Of a stretch of DNA of 29,546 nt, positions 23,900 to 29,546 are shown one piece after another; position 1 is the stretch's first letter, and each line of letters begins with the position of its first letter. Position numbers and translations under genes: made by a program. The notes beneath the pieces are model-generated. The model saw only the letters and a program-made list of their open reading frames with translations. It had not been told where the DNA came from and searched no databases. Origin of the DNA: an uncultured Roseburia sp. (GTDB taxonomy: Bacteria > Bacillota_A > Clostridia > Lachnospirales > Lachnospiraceae); NCBI GenBank assembly GCA_900753715.1, contig CAAEAE010000092.1, positions 1 to 29,546 of the forward strand, read 5' to 3'.

Positions 23900-25475
23900 A
23901 CCAACATTCAGTGATGTTTATGATATTAACCCTAAGACAGGGGCATTGATCTTAGGGAAGAATCGGCTGGATGATTATGCTACCAAGTTCCTGAATAAAT
24001 ATTGCAAAAAAGCACTGGATACACCTATGCCACTTCCAGTAAATGAAATTCTGAAAACGATGAAGCTGACAGTAATGGAGGCTTCACTATCCAGAAATAT
24101 GGATATTTTTGGTTGCTGCCTTCTATTGGACAGTGAGGTAGAGGTGTTTGATCGAGAAGAAGGAACATCATCATTGGTTTTTTATCCTGCGGGGACAGTA
24201 TTGCTTGATCCGGCTTCAGAGGAGATGTACGGAGAAGGTGCAAAACGAAATACACTTATTCACGAGGCACTCCATTGGGAAAAGGATAAAACTTATTTTG
24301 AGATTCTGAAAGTTAAAAACGCTTTGGTTGCGGAAAAGTTATATCCGATTATGTGTCGGCACACTGAAACCTTTTATGAGCCACCAGAGGGAAAGAAAAC
24401 GAAGGAAAATGAAGTCAGATGGTTGGAGTGGCAAGCACACAGACTGGCACCGCGGATATTAATGCCAGTCAAAATGTTCAGAAAAAAAGCATTAGACCTG
24501 CTCGAAGTTTACCGTGAACCTCAAAATGATATTTATCCATCTTGCGATAGACTTATTGAGGATTTGAGCGATTTCTTCATTGTATCTCGATCCTCCGTCA
24601 AATATCGTCTGACAGAGGTGGGATTAATAGATGAAATCTGCAAACTCGAAGATTACGATGCTGTGTTTGCGGATATTCATGAAAGCAAGGAATTTGTCGC
24701 ACTAACACCTGTAGAAGCTTACCAGTTGTTAGAAAGTAGTTCTTTGCTGCAGGATTGGGTACAGGGTGGCAGGTTTGTTTTTGCTGACGGTTATTTTGTA
24801 TTAGCTGATGCAAAATATATTGTGGCAAAAACGGACGGATTGCATCTGACGGCAAAAGCAAAGAAAAGTTTACAGCAGTGCGTGATTAACATACGCGAAA
24901 AGAACTACATAGTCTATCAAAATTTTAATAAAGACTTAACAGGTTGTGCTTTCCTTTGTCGTACAGTAGGGATTGATCAGCGTATACTGACTTTTCACCC
25001 AGATTATCAAACGAATTTTAAATATGAAGAGGATGACGCATATGTTGCTGCACTTGATGCAATTTTGGAATATGATGAGGATGAAGAAATTGAGTTGCTA
25101 AAAATGCTTGCTGATCCAAGAACAACATTATGCCAGTGCTTATGGTTTTTGATGGAAAAAAGAAAATGGAAATATCCGGATAAATTTTCTGAAGAAACAG
25201 GCCTACATAAAAATTATCATGGAAAAATAAAGAACGATAAGTATAATAATATGGGAAAAGATGTTTTGATGGCAATCTGTGTGGCTTTAAGATTGAAATT
25301 GCGCTTAATTGAAAAGATTTTTGATAAGTCCTCTCAGAAGTTAAATGAATATCAAGAACCGGATAGAACATATATACATATTTTAGAGAATTTTCCCTGT
25401 ATATCATTAGATGATTTCAATGGATTTTTAAGAGTGAAAAACTTAAAAGAGCTTGGCACGACTATAAAAGAATGA
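23889..25475 (+). CDS. ImmA/IrrE-family metallopeptidase with C-terminal HTH-like region (528 aa)
   Basis: The IrrE/ImmA-type motif is NTLIHEALHWEK, with H125 and H129 as zinc ligands and E126 as the catalytic residue. ImmA of ICEBs1 and IrrE of Deinococcus cleave repressor proteins to switch on DNA-damage or transfer genes. Here the protein is long: after the protease (about 1-200) comes a region of unknown fold and an HTH-like end (RKWKYPDKFSEETGLHKN to about residue 500). ATG 23889 overlaps the stop of the previous gene; GGAG lies 12 nt upstream, and an in-frame TTG at 23856 is less likely. It ends the operon, 33 nt before a strong terminator. Confidence 0.85.
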   Translation: MMNRPTFSDVYDINPKTGALILGKNRLDDYATKFLNKYCKKALDTPMPLPVNEILKTMKLTVMEASLSRNMDIFGCCLLLDSEVEVFDREEGTSSLVFYPAGTVLLDPASEEMYGEGAKRNTLIHEALHWEKDKTYFEILKVKNALVAEKLYPIMCRHTETFYEPPEGKKTKENEVRWLEWQAHRLAPRILMPVKMFRKKALDLLEVYREPQNDIYPSCDRLIEDLSDFFIVSRSSVKYRLTEVGLIDEICKLEDYDAVFADIHESKEFVALTPVEAYQLLESSSLLQDWVQGGRFVFADGYFVLADAKYIVAKTDGLHLTAKAKKSLQQCVINIREKNYIVYQNFNKDLTGCAFLCRTVGIDQRILTFHPDYQTNFKYEEDDAYVAALDAILEYDEDEEIELLKMLADPRTTLCQCLWFLMEKRKWKYPDKFSEETGLHKNYHGKIKNDKYNNMGKDVLMAICVALRLKLRLIEKIFDKSSQKLNEYQEPDRTYIHILENFPCISLDDFNGFLRVKNLKELGTTIKE

Positions 25476-25507
25476 GTAAAAAATTGATAACTTATTAAGT
25501 TAGTTTT

Positions 25508-25532
25508 GGACCCCGAAATGGGGTCCTTTTTT
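25508..25532 (+). terminator. Terminator closing the restriction operon
   Basis: GGACCCC (25508-25514) and GGGGTCC (25520-25526) form a 7-bp GC-rich stem with a GAAAT loop, followed by TTTTTT. Confidence 0.92.
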
Positions 25533-25570
25533 GTGACAAAATTTAAAAAAGACTGATTTTACGGCGATTT

Positions 25571-25595
25571 GTGACCAACTCAACGAGTTGGTCAC
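25571..25595. repeat. Perfect 11-bp inverted repeat without T-run
   Basis: GTGACCAACTC (25571-25581) and GAGTTGGTCAC (25585-25595) flank AAC. It is not followed by a T-run, so an intrinsic terminator is unlikely. It contains TGACC and GGTCA, the half-sites also seen in the palindromes at 27978 and 28234, though in the opposite order. Confidence 0.65.
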
Positions 25596-25859
25596 GAAAA
25601 TTTCAAATCCGCGATAATAAAGACATCAGTTGAGAAAGCCTCAGCTGTAGAAATAAATCTCAATTGTCCGAGATGGCCATTAGGACGATGGGATGCATAA
25701 GAGTTCCAAACGCAGCAATAAAAGCTGTGTTTGAAGCGAAGATGCACCCACCGTTGCTTTTGTGCGCCTATTTCGGCAAACCAGAGACGGTGGTTCATCT
25801 TCACCCACCGGCTCTTTTTGTGTCCCACCGTCCTCCACTCGGACGGAAAGGACACTGCA
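25596..25859 (+). other. GC-richer, hairpin-rich leader before the DUF2971 gene
   Basis: No gene is supported. The stretch is richer in GC than the gene it precedes. CACCCACCG occurs at 25745-25753 and 25802-25810, both followed within a few bases by TTTTGTG or TTTTTGTG, and a shorter CCCACCG is at 25824-25830. A complementary CGGTGG lies near 25789, so long-range pairing is possible. Smaller hairpins are CAGTTGAG/CTCAGCTG (25627-25647, one G-U pair) and CCGTCC/GGACGG (25828-25846), the latter just before the ribosome binding site. An in-frame extension upstream to 25731 exists but has no supporting signal. Confidence 0.4.
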
Positions 25860-26894
25860 ATGAAGAACAATGAAACAAAGAAGCGCATCGTGCATCATAA
25901 ACTAGAGGTCGGTAAAGCCCTTTCACTTGAACCGACCATCATGCTTGATGTGTACGACCATGAAATGGATTTACAAGATCGATATGAGGATGAACAGCTC
26001 AATCCATTGTTTGATACAAAAGTAGTAAATTACAAGGCAAACAATTCTATGGGAAGAGATGACTATAGGGAAGAACGAGTGAAAAGGGCTGTAAAAAAGT
26101 ATGGAAAAACACTATGGCATTATACAGATATAAATGCATTATGTGGGATTATTGGCAAGAAAGAGATTTGGTTTGGCAGTGCAGAACATATGAATGATCG
26201 AGAAGAATTAATAGGGTTTATAAACGATCTGGAAAAAGAAGTATATGCATGTATTGATTCAGCTAATAAGGGAAAAGCCAATGAAGTTTTTTCACAAATC
26301 AAAAATAGAATGCAAAAAGAATATCCATATATTTTTTGCGTTTCAAAAGCACGTAATGATGCGGCACAATGGGATAGATATGCACAAGGCGGTCAAGGCG
26401 TAGCGATTGTATTTAATACAGAAACGTTATTTAAGCTTATTTTTTACAATCAGATCATTATGAATGAAGAATATTATGGTTATTGTGCCAAGCAACATAA
26501 AACGAAAGAACTGTTACGAGATTATATTCAATATGATAAGATGGACGATTTTTCAAATTTAAACGGTTTGATTGATAATTTGTTGCTATGTGCAATGTTT
26601 CATAAGCATGAAAGTTTTTCGTCGGAGCAAGAAATTAGAATTTCTCCACTTTTTGTTAATGAAAATGATAAGCATCTTCAATGTAAAGTACTTAATACTA
26701 TTAGGCAGGTATATATTTTGAATTTAGCAGAATTGTGTGAAAAAGAAAGAATAGACTTTGAAGATTTATTCGACTCTATTGTTATTGGACCTACATCAAA
26801 ACAAACCATAAGAGATTTACAGATTTATTGTAAAAATAATGGGTTGTTGAAACTTGCAAACAAAGTGAAGAAATCAGATTGTCCATTAAGATAA
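25860..26894 (+). CDS. DUF2971 family protein (344 aa)
   Basis: Landmarks of the DUF2971 family are LWHYTDINAL (from residue 85), WFGSAEHMNDREE, CVSKARNDAAQWDRYAQGGQG (about 159-179) and a late EIRISP (from 258). The biochemical function is unknown; members are scattered through accessory and defence islands. The order of a conserved WHYT, an aromatic-rich centre and a late E-x-R might suggest a nucleotide- or NAD-using fold, but that is speculation. The start is ATG 25860, behind AAAGGA. The first 60 residues (MKNNETKKRIVHHKLEVGKA ...) are unlike the rest and the DNA there is GC-richer, so the N-terminus may come from another gene. The remainder is AT-rich, and a terminator follows. Confidence 0.75.
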   Translation: MKNNETKKRIVHHKLEVGKALSLEPTIMLDVYDHEMDLQDRYEDEQLNPLFDTKVVNYKANNSMGRDDYREERVKRAVKKYGKTLWHYTDINALCGIIGKKEIWFGSAEHMNDREELIGFINDLEKEVYACIDSANKGKANEVFSQIKNRMQKEYPYIFCVSKARNDAAQWDRYAQGGQGVAIVFNTETLFKLIFYNQIIMNEEYYGYCAKQHKTKELLRDYIQYDKMDDFSNLNGLIDNLLLCAMFHKHESFSSEQEIRISPLFVNENDKHLQCKVLNTIRQVYILNLAELCEKERIDFEDLFDSIVIGPTSKQTIRDLQIYCKNNGLLKLANKVKKSDCPLR

Positions 26895-26930
26895 TGGCAA
26901 ATAAGATGTGCATATATTTAAGGAGCATAG

Positions 26931-26977
26931 AAAACAAGGCAGATTACTCTAAGTGGGATAAGCTGCCTTGTTTTTTT
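26931..26977 (+). terminator. Intrinsic terminator after the DUF2971 gene
   Basis: AAAACAAGGCAG (26931-26942) and CTGCCTTGTTTT (26963-26974) form a 12-bp stem around a 20-nt loop, with a T-run to 26977. It faces the plus strand, between two convergent genes. Confidence 0.88.
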
Positions 26978-26986
26978 GAAGTTAGT

Positions 26987-27502
26987 TTATAATTTTGGAT
27001 TCCTCCGTCTCAACTTCCGATGCTCCTTTGCCGGTTTGGAACGGGAAAATATTTCTTTTAATGTCTGCTTTTCTTCCACAGAAGGCTGAGTGACTTTCAT
27101 CTCCGGATTTTTGCAGAAAAGGAGCAAAAGTCCATTTATATAAGCATCATTTGATGACTCTGTATCGTCATCTGCGGTAGTAGGTATTTGAGTTGCAAAG
27201 TTATCAATGATATTTTTGACCATGCTTTGATAGTCAATGTCGCTGGCGGTATTGCTATCTTTCATATGAATATTTCGCAGGTCGGAGACAATCGGTTTCA
27301 AATCTTCTGATAGAATATTCATGTAATATTGCTCTGTTTCAATGTGAGAATTATCAAATACATTTGCAAATGGATCAGTAGAATCGGCACCAAGCTCTGT
27401 TAATTTGCATTTCATTACATCAAGAAAAGCATTTGCTATCTGAATTCCCTTATCGTTAAATTCATCAATATAGATTTCCAGATAATTCAAATTGGCTGCC
27501 AA
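26987..27502 (-). pseudogene. Gene of unknown function, probably missing its 5' end (at most 171 aa)
   Basis: I do not recognise this protein. It is acidic and helical (LEIYIDEFNDKGIQIANAFL), with a basic tail (KPAKEHRKLRRRNPKL). The frame opens right after a TAA at 27511-27509. The only start near that end is a TTG with no ribosome binding site, and the first ATG is about 30 codons in, also without one. That pattern fits a gene whose 5' part was replaced by the module starting at about 27510. It may be an old cargo gene. Alternatively it is intact but poorly initiated. Confidence 0.5.
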
Positions 27503-27585
27503 AACAAATTATGTACGGAAAGTGGAGCAGAAATGAGAAAGAAGTATTATGAATATGAAAAGTGTTCCTGTATGACAAAATCAAA

Positions 27586-27614
27586 TTGACTAATACTGAT
27601 TAGCAATATATAAT
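27586..27614 (+). promoter_or_regulatory. Strong promoter with a small palindrome in the spacer
   Basis: TTGACT (27586-27591) and TATAAT (27609-27614), exactly 17 bp apart, form a near-perfect sigma-A promoter 41 nt before the 94-aa HTH gene. The inverted repeat CTAAT-ACTG-ATTAG (27590-27603) overlaps the -35 end and spacer, and could be an operator for autoregulation. Confidence 0.82.
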
Positions 27615-27654
27615 ATAGACAAAACGAAAATGACATGAACGGAGGGACAAAGAA

Positions 27655-27939
27655 GTGGAGAAGGTAATAACACTTGAGAAAGCATTAAAAAGAATTGAAG
27701 AATTAGAAAATGAAAACGCCGAGCTGCGCGAAGAACTGGAATATTATAAAAATCGTAAATTAAGCGGAAGGCAGAAGCATAATGCAAAATGGATGGCAAT
27801 CTACAATGATTTTGTTGCCGGTTATGAAAGTGGAATGACAATGATAGAGATTGCAAGAAGGAATAATGTCAGTGAGAGAACGATTTACAGGTATAAAGCG
27901 TATTATGACAAGATGAGGAAAGTGGAAGTTGCTGAGTAG
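27655..27939 (+). CDS. Small coiled-coil/helix-turn-helix protein (94 aa)
   Basis: Residues 6-33 (LEKALKRIEELENENAELRE ...) are a leucine-rich coiled coil, so the protein should dimerise. Residues 55-86 (GYESGMTMIEIARRNNVSER, then TIYRYKAYYDKM) are a helix-turn-helix of the resolvase/Hin C-terminal type. The start is GTG 27655, with GGAGGG 8 nt upstream and a strong promoter ahead. It lies 77 nt before an ORF6N gene and a serine recombinase, so a control or recombination-accessory role is likely. It could bind its own promoter palindrome (27590-27603) or the sites at 27978 and 28234; both suggestions are inference. Confidence 0.75.
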   Translation: MEKVITLEKALKRIEELENENAELREELEYYKNRKLSGRQKHNAKWMAIYNDFVAGYESGMTMIEIARRNNVSERTIYRYKAYYDKMRKVEVAE

Positions 27940-27977
27940 ATCATTTTCATTGCATAAAGTGGTTGTATGGATTTTGT

Positions 27978-27994
27978 GGTCACAAATTGTGACC
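27978..27994. promoter_or_regulatory. Palindromic operator-like site upstream of the ORF6N gene
   Basis: GGTCACAA-A-TTGTGACC is a perfect 8-bp palindrome 22 nt before ATG 28017. The core GGTCA-N7-TGACCGCAA recurs 265 bp downstream, inside the ORF6N gene. Confidence 0.65.
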
Positions 27995-28016
27995 GCAAGA
28001 CAAGGAAGGAAATCTT

Positions 28017-29060
28017 ATGGCAGAAGAGAAGAAAGAAGAGATTGCAGTAATTGAAATTACAGAAGAGTATATGAAAGAAAGAATTTATGAAATCAGAGGT
28101 CAAAGAGTAATCTTAGACTCAGATCTTTCTGAAATATATGGTTATACCACAAAAGCATTCAACCAACAGGTTAAAAATAATATTGAGAAATTTGATGAAG
28201 ATTTTATGTTTGAATTAACGGATGATGAGGTAGAAGATTTGCGGTCAAATTTTTTGACCGCAAATCTTAACAGTAAGAGTAGATATAATCCTCATGTATT
28301 TACAGAGCAAGGACTATATATGCTGATGACTGTTTTAAAAGGGCCATTGGCTGTTAAACAGAGTAAGGCATTAATAAGAACCTTCAAAAGAATGAAAGAT
28401 TACATATTAGAAAATCGTGATTTAATCGGTCAGAGAGAATTACTTCAGTTAAGTATGGAGACTGCAAATAACAGAATTGAAATCAGCAAAATCAATTCTG
28501 ATATGATATCTCTTGAAAAACAGATTTCTGATGTTGCAGAAGGATTGAAGGATGTAGTGACGAAATCTGAACTTGCGGATATGATGAACAGTTTTATTTC
28601 AGATGATGATGAAAAATGGCTTATGTTTAATGCAAAATTTAGTAGTGCGGATGAGGTTTACGAGTCTATTTACAGGCAGGCAAAGTCATCAATATATGTG
28701 GTTGATAATTACATTGGTTTAAGAACGCTGGTACATCTTAAGAATTCTCCAACAGGAGTAAATATTATTTTATTTAGCGATAATGTTGGGAATAATAAAC
28801 TTCACAACATAGAATATACGGATTTCCGTAAGGAATATCCAACTGTAAAACTGTCAATGAAGAAGACTGGTGGCATATTCCATGATCGATTTATCGTGCT
28901 GGATTATGGAACGGCGGATGAGAGAGTCTTTCTGTGTGGTGCTTCTTCCAAGGATGCCGGGGCTAGAATAACAAGCATCGTTGAGGATTACGGAATAGCC
29001 AAATACAACTCTGTTATTGTAGGATTATTGAAAAATTCGCCATTAGTATTACCGAAATAG
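28017..29060 (+). CDS. ORF6N-domain protein with PLD-like C-terminal domain (347 aa)
   Basis: Residues about 17-108 are an ORF6N domain, the phage-type DNA-binding region: IYEIRGQRVILDSDLSEIYG, then KAFNQQVKNNIEKF, then FTEQGLYMLMTVLKG. A helical, probably coiled stretch follows (about 130-190), then a C-terminal domain (about 205-340) that looks like one half of a phospholipase D-type fold: SIYVVDNYIGLRTL, then GIFHDRFIVLDYG with H289-D-R-F in place of the usual HxK, then FLCGASSKDAG. The missing lysine means nuclease activity is doubtful. AGGAAGGA lies 7 nt before ATG 28017. The recombinase starts 13 nt after its stop, so the two are likely co-transcribed. Confidence 0.82.
   Translation: MAEEKKEEIAVIEITEEYMKERIYEIRGQRVILDSDLSEIYGYTTKAFNQQVKNNIEKFDEDFMFELTDDEVEDLRSNFLTANLNSKSRYNPHVFTEQGLYMLMTVLKGPLAVKQSKALIRTFKRMKDYILENRDLIGQRELLQLSMETANNRIEISKINSDMISLEKQISDVAEGLKDVVTKSELADMMNSFISDDDEKWLMFNAKFSSADEVYESIYRQAKSSIYVVDNYIGLRTLVHLKNSPTGVNIILFSDNVGNNKLHNIEYTDFRKEYPTVKLSMKKTGGIFHDRFIVLDYGTADERVFLCGASSKDAGARITSIVEDYGIAKYNSVIVGLLKNSPLVLPK
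28234..28268. repeat. Perfect 16-bp inverted repeat inside the ORF6N gene
   Basis: The arms 28234-28249 and 28253-28268 are exact reverse complements around TTT, with the core GCGGTCAAA/TTTGACCGC. The site encodes the residues around LRSNFLTAN of the ORF6N domain. It shares GGTCA-N7-TGACCGCAA with the palindrome at 27978. Confidence 0.85.
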
Positions 29061-29073
29061 GAGTGTGAGATTA

Positions 29074-29546
29074 TTGAAGAAGAAAACAAGATGTTACATA
29101 TATACTCGTGTATCTACGGCTATTCAGGTTGATGGCTATAGCCTTGATGCACAGAAGGACAAGCTTAGAAAATATGCAGAATTTCAGGATATGGAGATTG
29201 TTGGAGAATATTCTGATGAAGGACATTCCGGTAAGAATATAAAAGGTCGTCAGGAATTTATGCGGATGTTGAATGATATTGAAGATGGCAAGGACGGAGT
29301 TGATTTCGTCCTTGTATTCAAATTGTCACGATTTGGCAGAAATGCAGCAGATGTGCTCAGCTCTTTACAGCTTATGCAGGATTATGGTGTGAATTTTGTC
29401 TGTGTAGAAGACGGAATTGACAGCTCAAAAGAAGCCGGTGAACTGCTTATATCTATTATTGCTGCTGTAGCAGAGATGGAACGTGAGAACATAAGAGTAC
29501 AGACAATGGCAGGACGTGAGCAAAAAGCCAGAGAAGGAAAATGGAA
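29074..29546 (+). CDS. Serine recombinase, cut by the window end (first 157 aa)
   Basis: A resolvase-type catalytic domain: YIYTRVSTAIQVDGYSLDAQ places the nucleophile at S14. It is followed by EGHSGKNIKGRQEF, FVLVFKLSRFGRNAADVL (the conserved SRFGR motif) and AVAEMERENI, which leads into the long alpha-E helix. The sequence runs off the window, so whether it is a large integrase (with recombinase and zinc-ribbon domains) or a shorter invertase is not known. The YSLDAQ and DEGHSGKN sequence style favours the large type found in clostridial transposons and prophages. The start is TTG 29074, with GGAG (29060-29063) 10 nt upstream, overlapping the ORF6N stop. It probably mobilises the element that begins near 27510. 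Confidence 0.9.
   Translation, partial: MKKKTRCYIYTRVSTAIQVDGYSLDAQKDKLRKYAEFQDMEIVGEYSDEGHSGKNIKGRQEFMRMLNDIEDGKDGVDFVLVFKLSRFGRNAADVLSSLQLMQDYGVNFVCVEDGIDSSKEAGELLISIIAAVAEMERENIRVQTMAGREQKAREGKW

Noticed and set aside
25731..25859. A 43-codon upstream extension of the DUF2971 protein
   Set aside because: The extension is Arg/Cys/His-rich, lies in hairpin-forming DNA, and ATG 25860 has a reasonable AAAGGA ahead of it.

Overview
The window looks like the chromosome of a low-to-mid GC Gram-positive Firmicute, most likely a gut Lachnospiraceae of the Agathobacter (Eubacterium rectale)/Roseburia type. This rests on strong GGAGG ribosome binding sites, AT-rich intergenic DNA, the NADPH-type butanol-dehydrogenase-like enzyme, the ECF sigma/beta-propeller pair, and an RlmD-type methyltransferase with the C-terminal tail I remember from that family. 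No rRNA, tRNA or CRISPR array was found. All family calls come from reading motifs; no search was run.

Layout. (1) 1-2850 is AT-rich and decayed. A paired AACCGTTCG repeat (LytTR-box-like) with a hairpin terminator just behind it precedes four very short ORFs, then a frameshifted nitroreductase remnant, a broken membrane-protein gene and an intact AAA/ABC-like ATPase. (2) 2853-4526 is a flavodoxin plus iron alcohol dehydrogenase pair. (3) 4661-5359 (minus) is a HicAB toxin-antitoxin module whose promoter spacer carries a perfect palindrome. (4) 5464-8613 holds a membrane-anchored Ser/Thr kinase divergent from an HTH protein, then a two-repeat lipoprotein and a small membrane protein. (5) 8842-11306 is an ECF sigma factor translationally coupled to a membrane beta-propeller protein, probably its regulator. 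(6) 11556-15350 is ordinary core DNA: an EamA transporter, a D,D-carboxypeptidase, and the RlmD-like rRNA methyltransferase, whose 3' end carries two copies of a 57-bp palindromic element.

(7) 15803-25532 is a six-gene operon: a small HTH protein, HsdM, HsdS, HsdR, a YgjP-type metallopeptidase and an ImmA/IrrE-type metallopeptidase with a C-terminal HTH-like region. The genes from hsdM on overlap or nearly touch, with one strong terminator at the end. It reads as a type I restriction-modification operon with two built-in proteases. (8) 25571-29546 is accessory DNA: hairpins, a DUF2971 gene, a gene apparently cut at its 5' end, and a recombination module (small coiled-coil/HTH protein, ORF6N protein with a PLD-like C-terminus, serine recombinase running off the window).

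The most unusual signal is in the methyltransferase tail. The two 57-bp elements are 51/57 identical, contain nested inverted repeats, are a multiple of three long, and encode the same 19-residue peptide type in the same frame. Apart from two single-base (or +4) frame disturbances, the gene would read straight through both. This resembles the in-frame palindromic elements known from Rickettsia. The second most interesting signal is a perfect 16-bp inverted repeat inside the ORF6N gene that shares the core GGTCA-N7-TGACCGCAA with a palindrome just upstream of the same gene.
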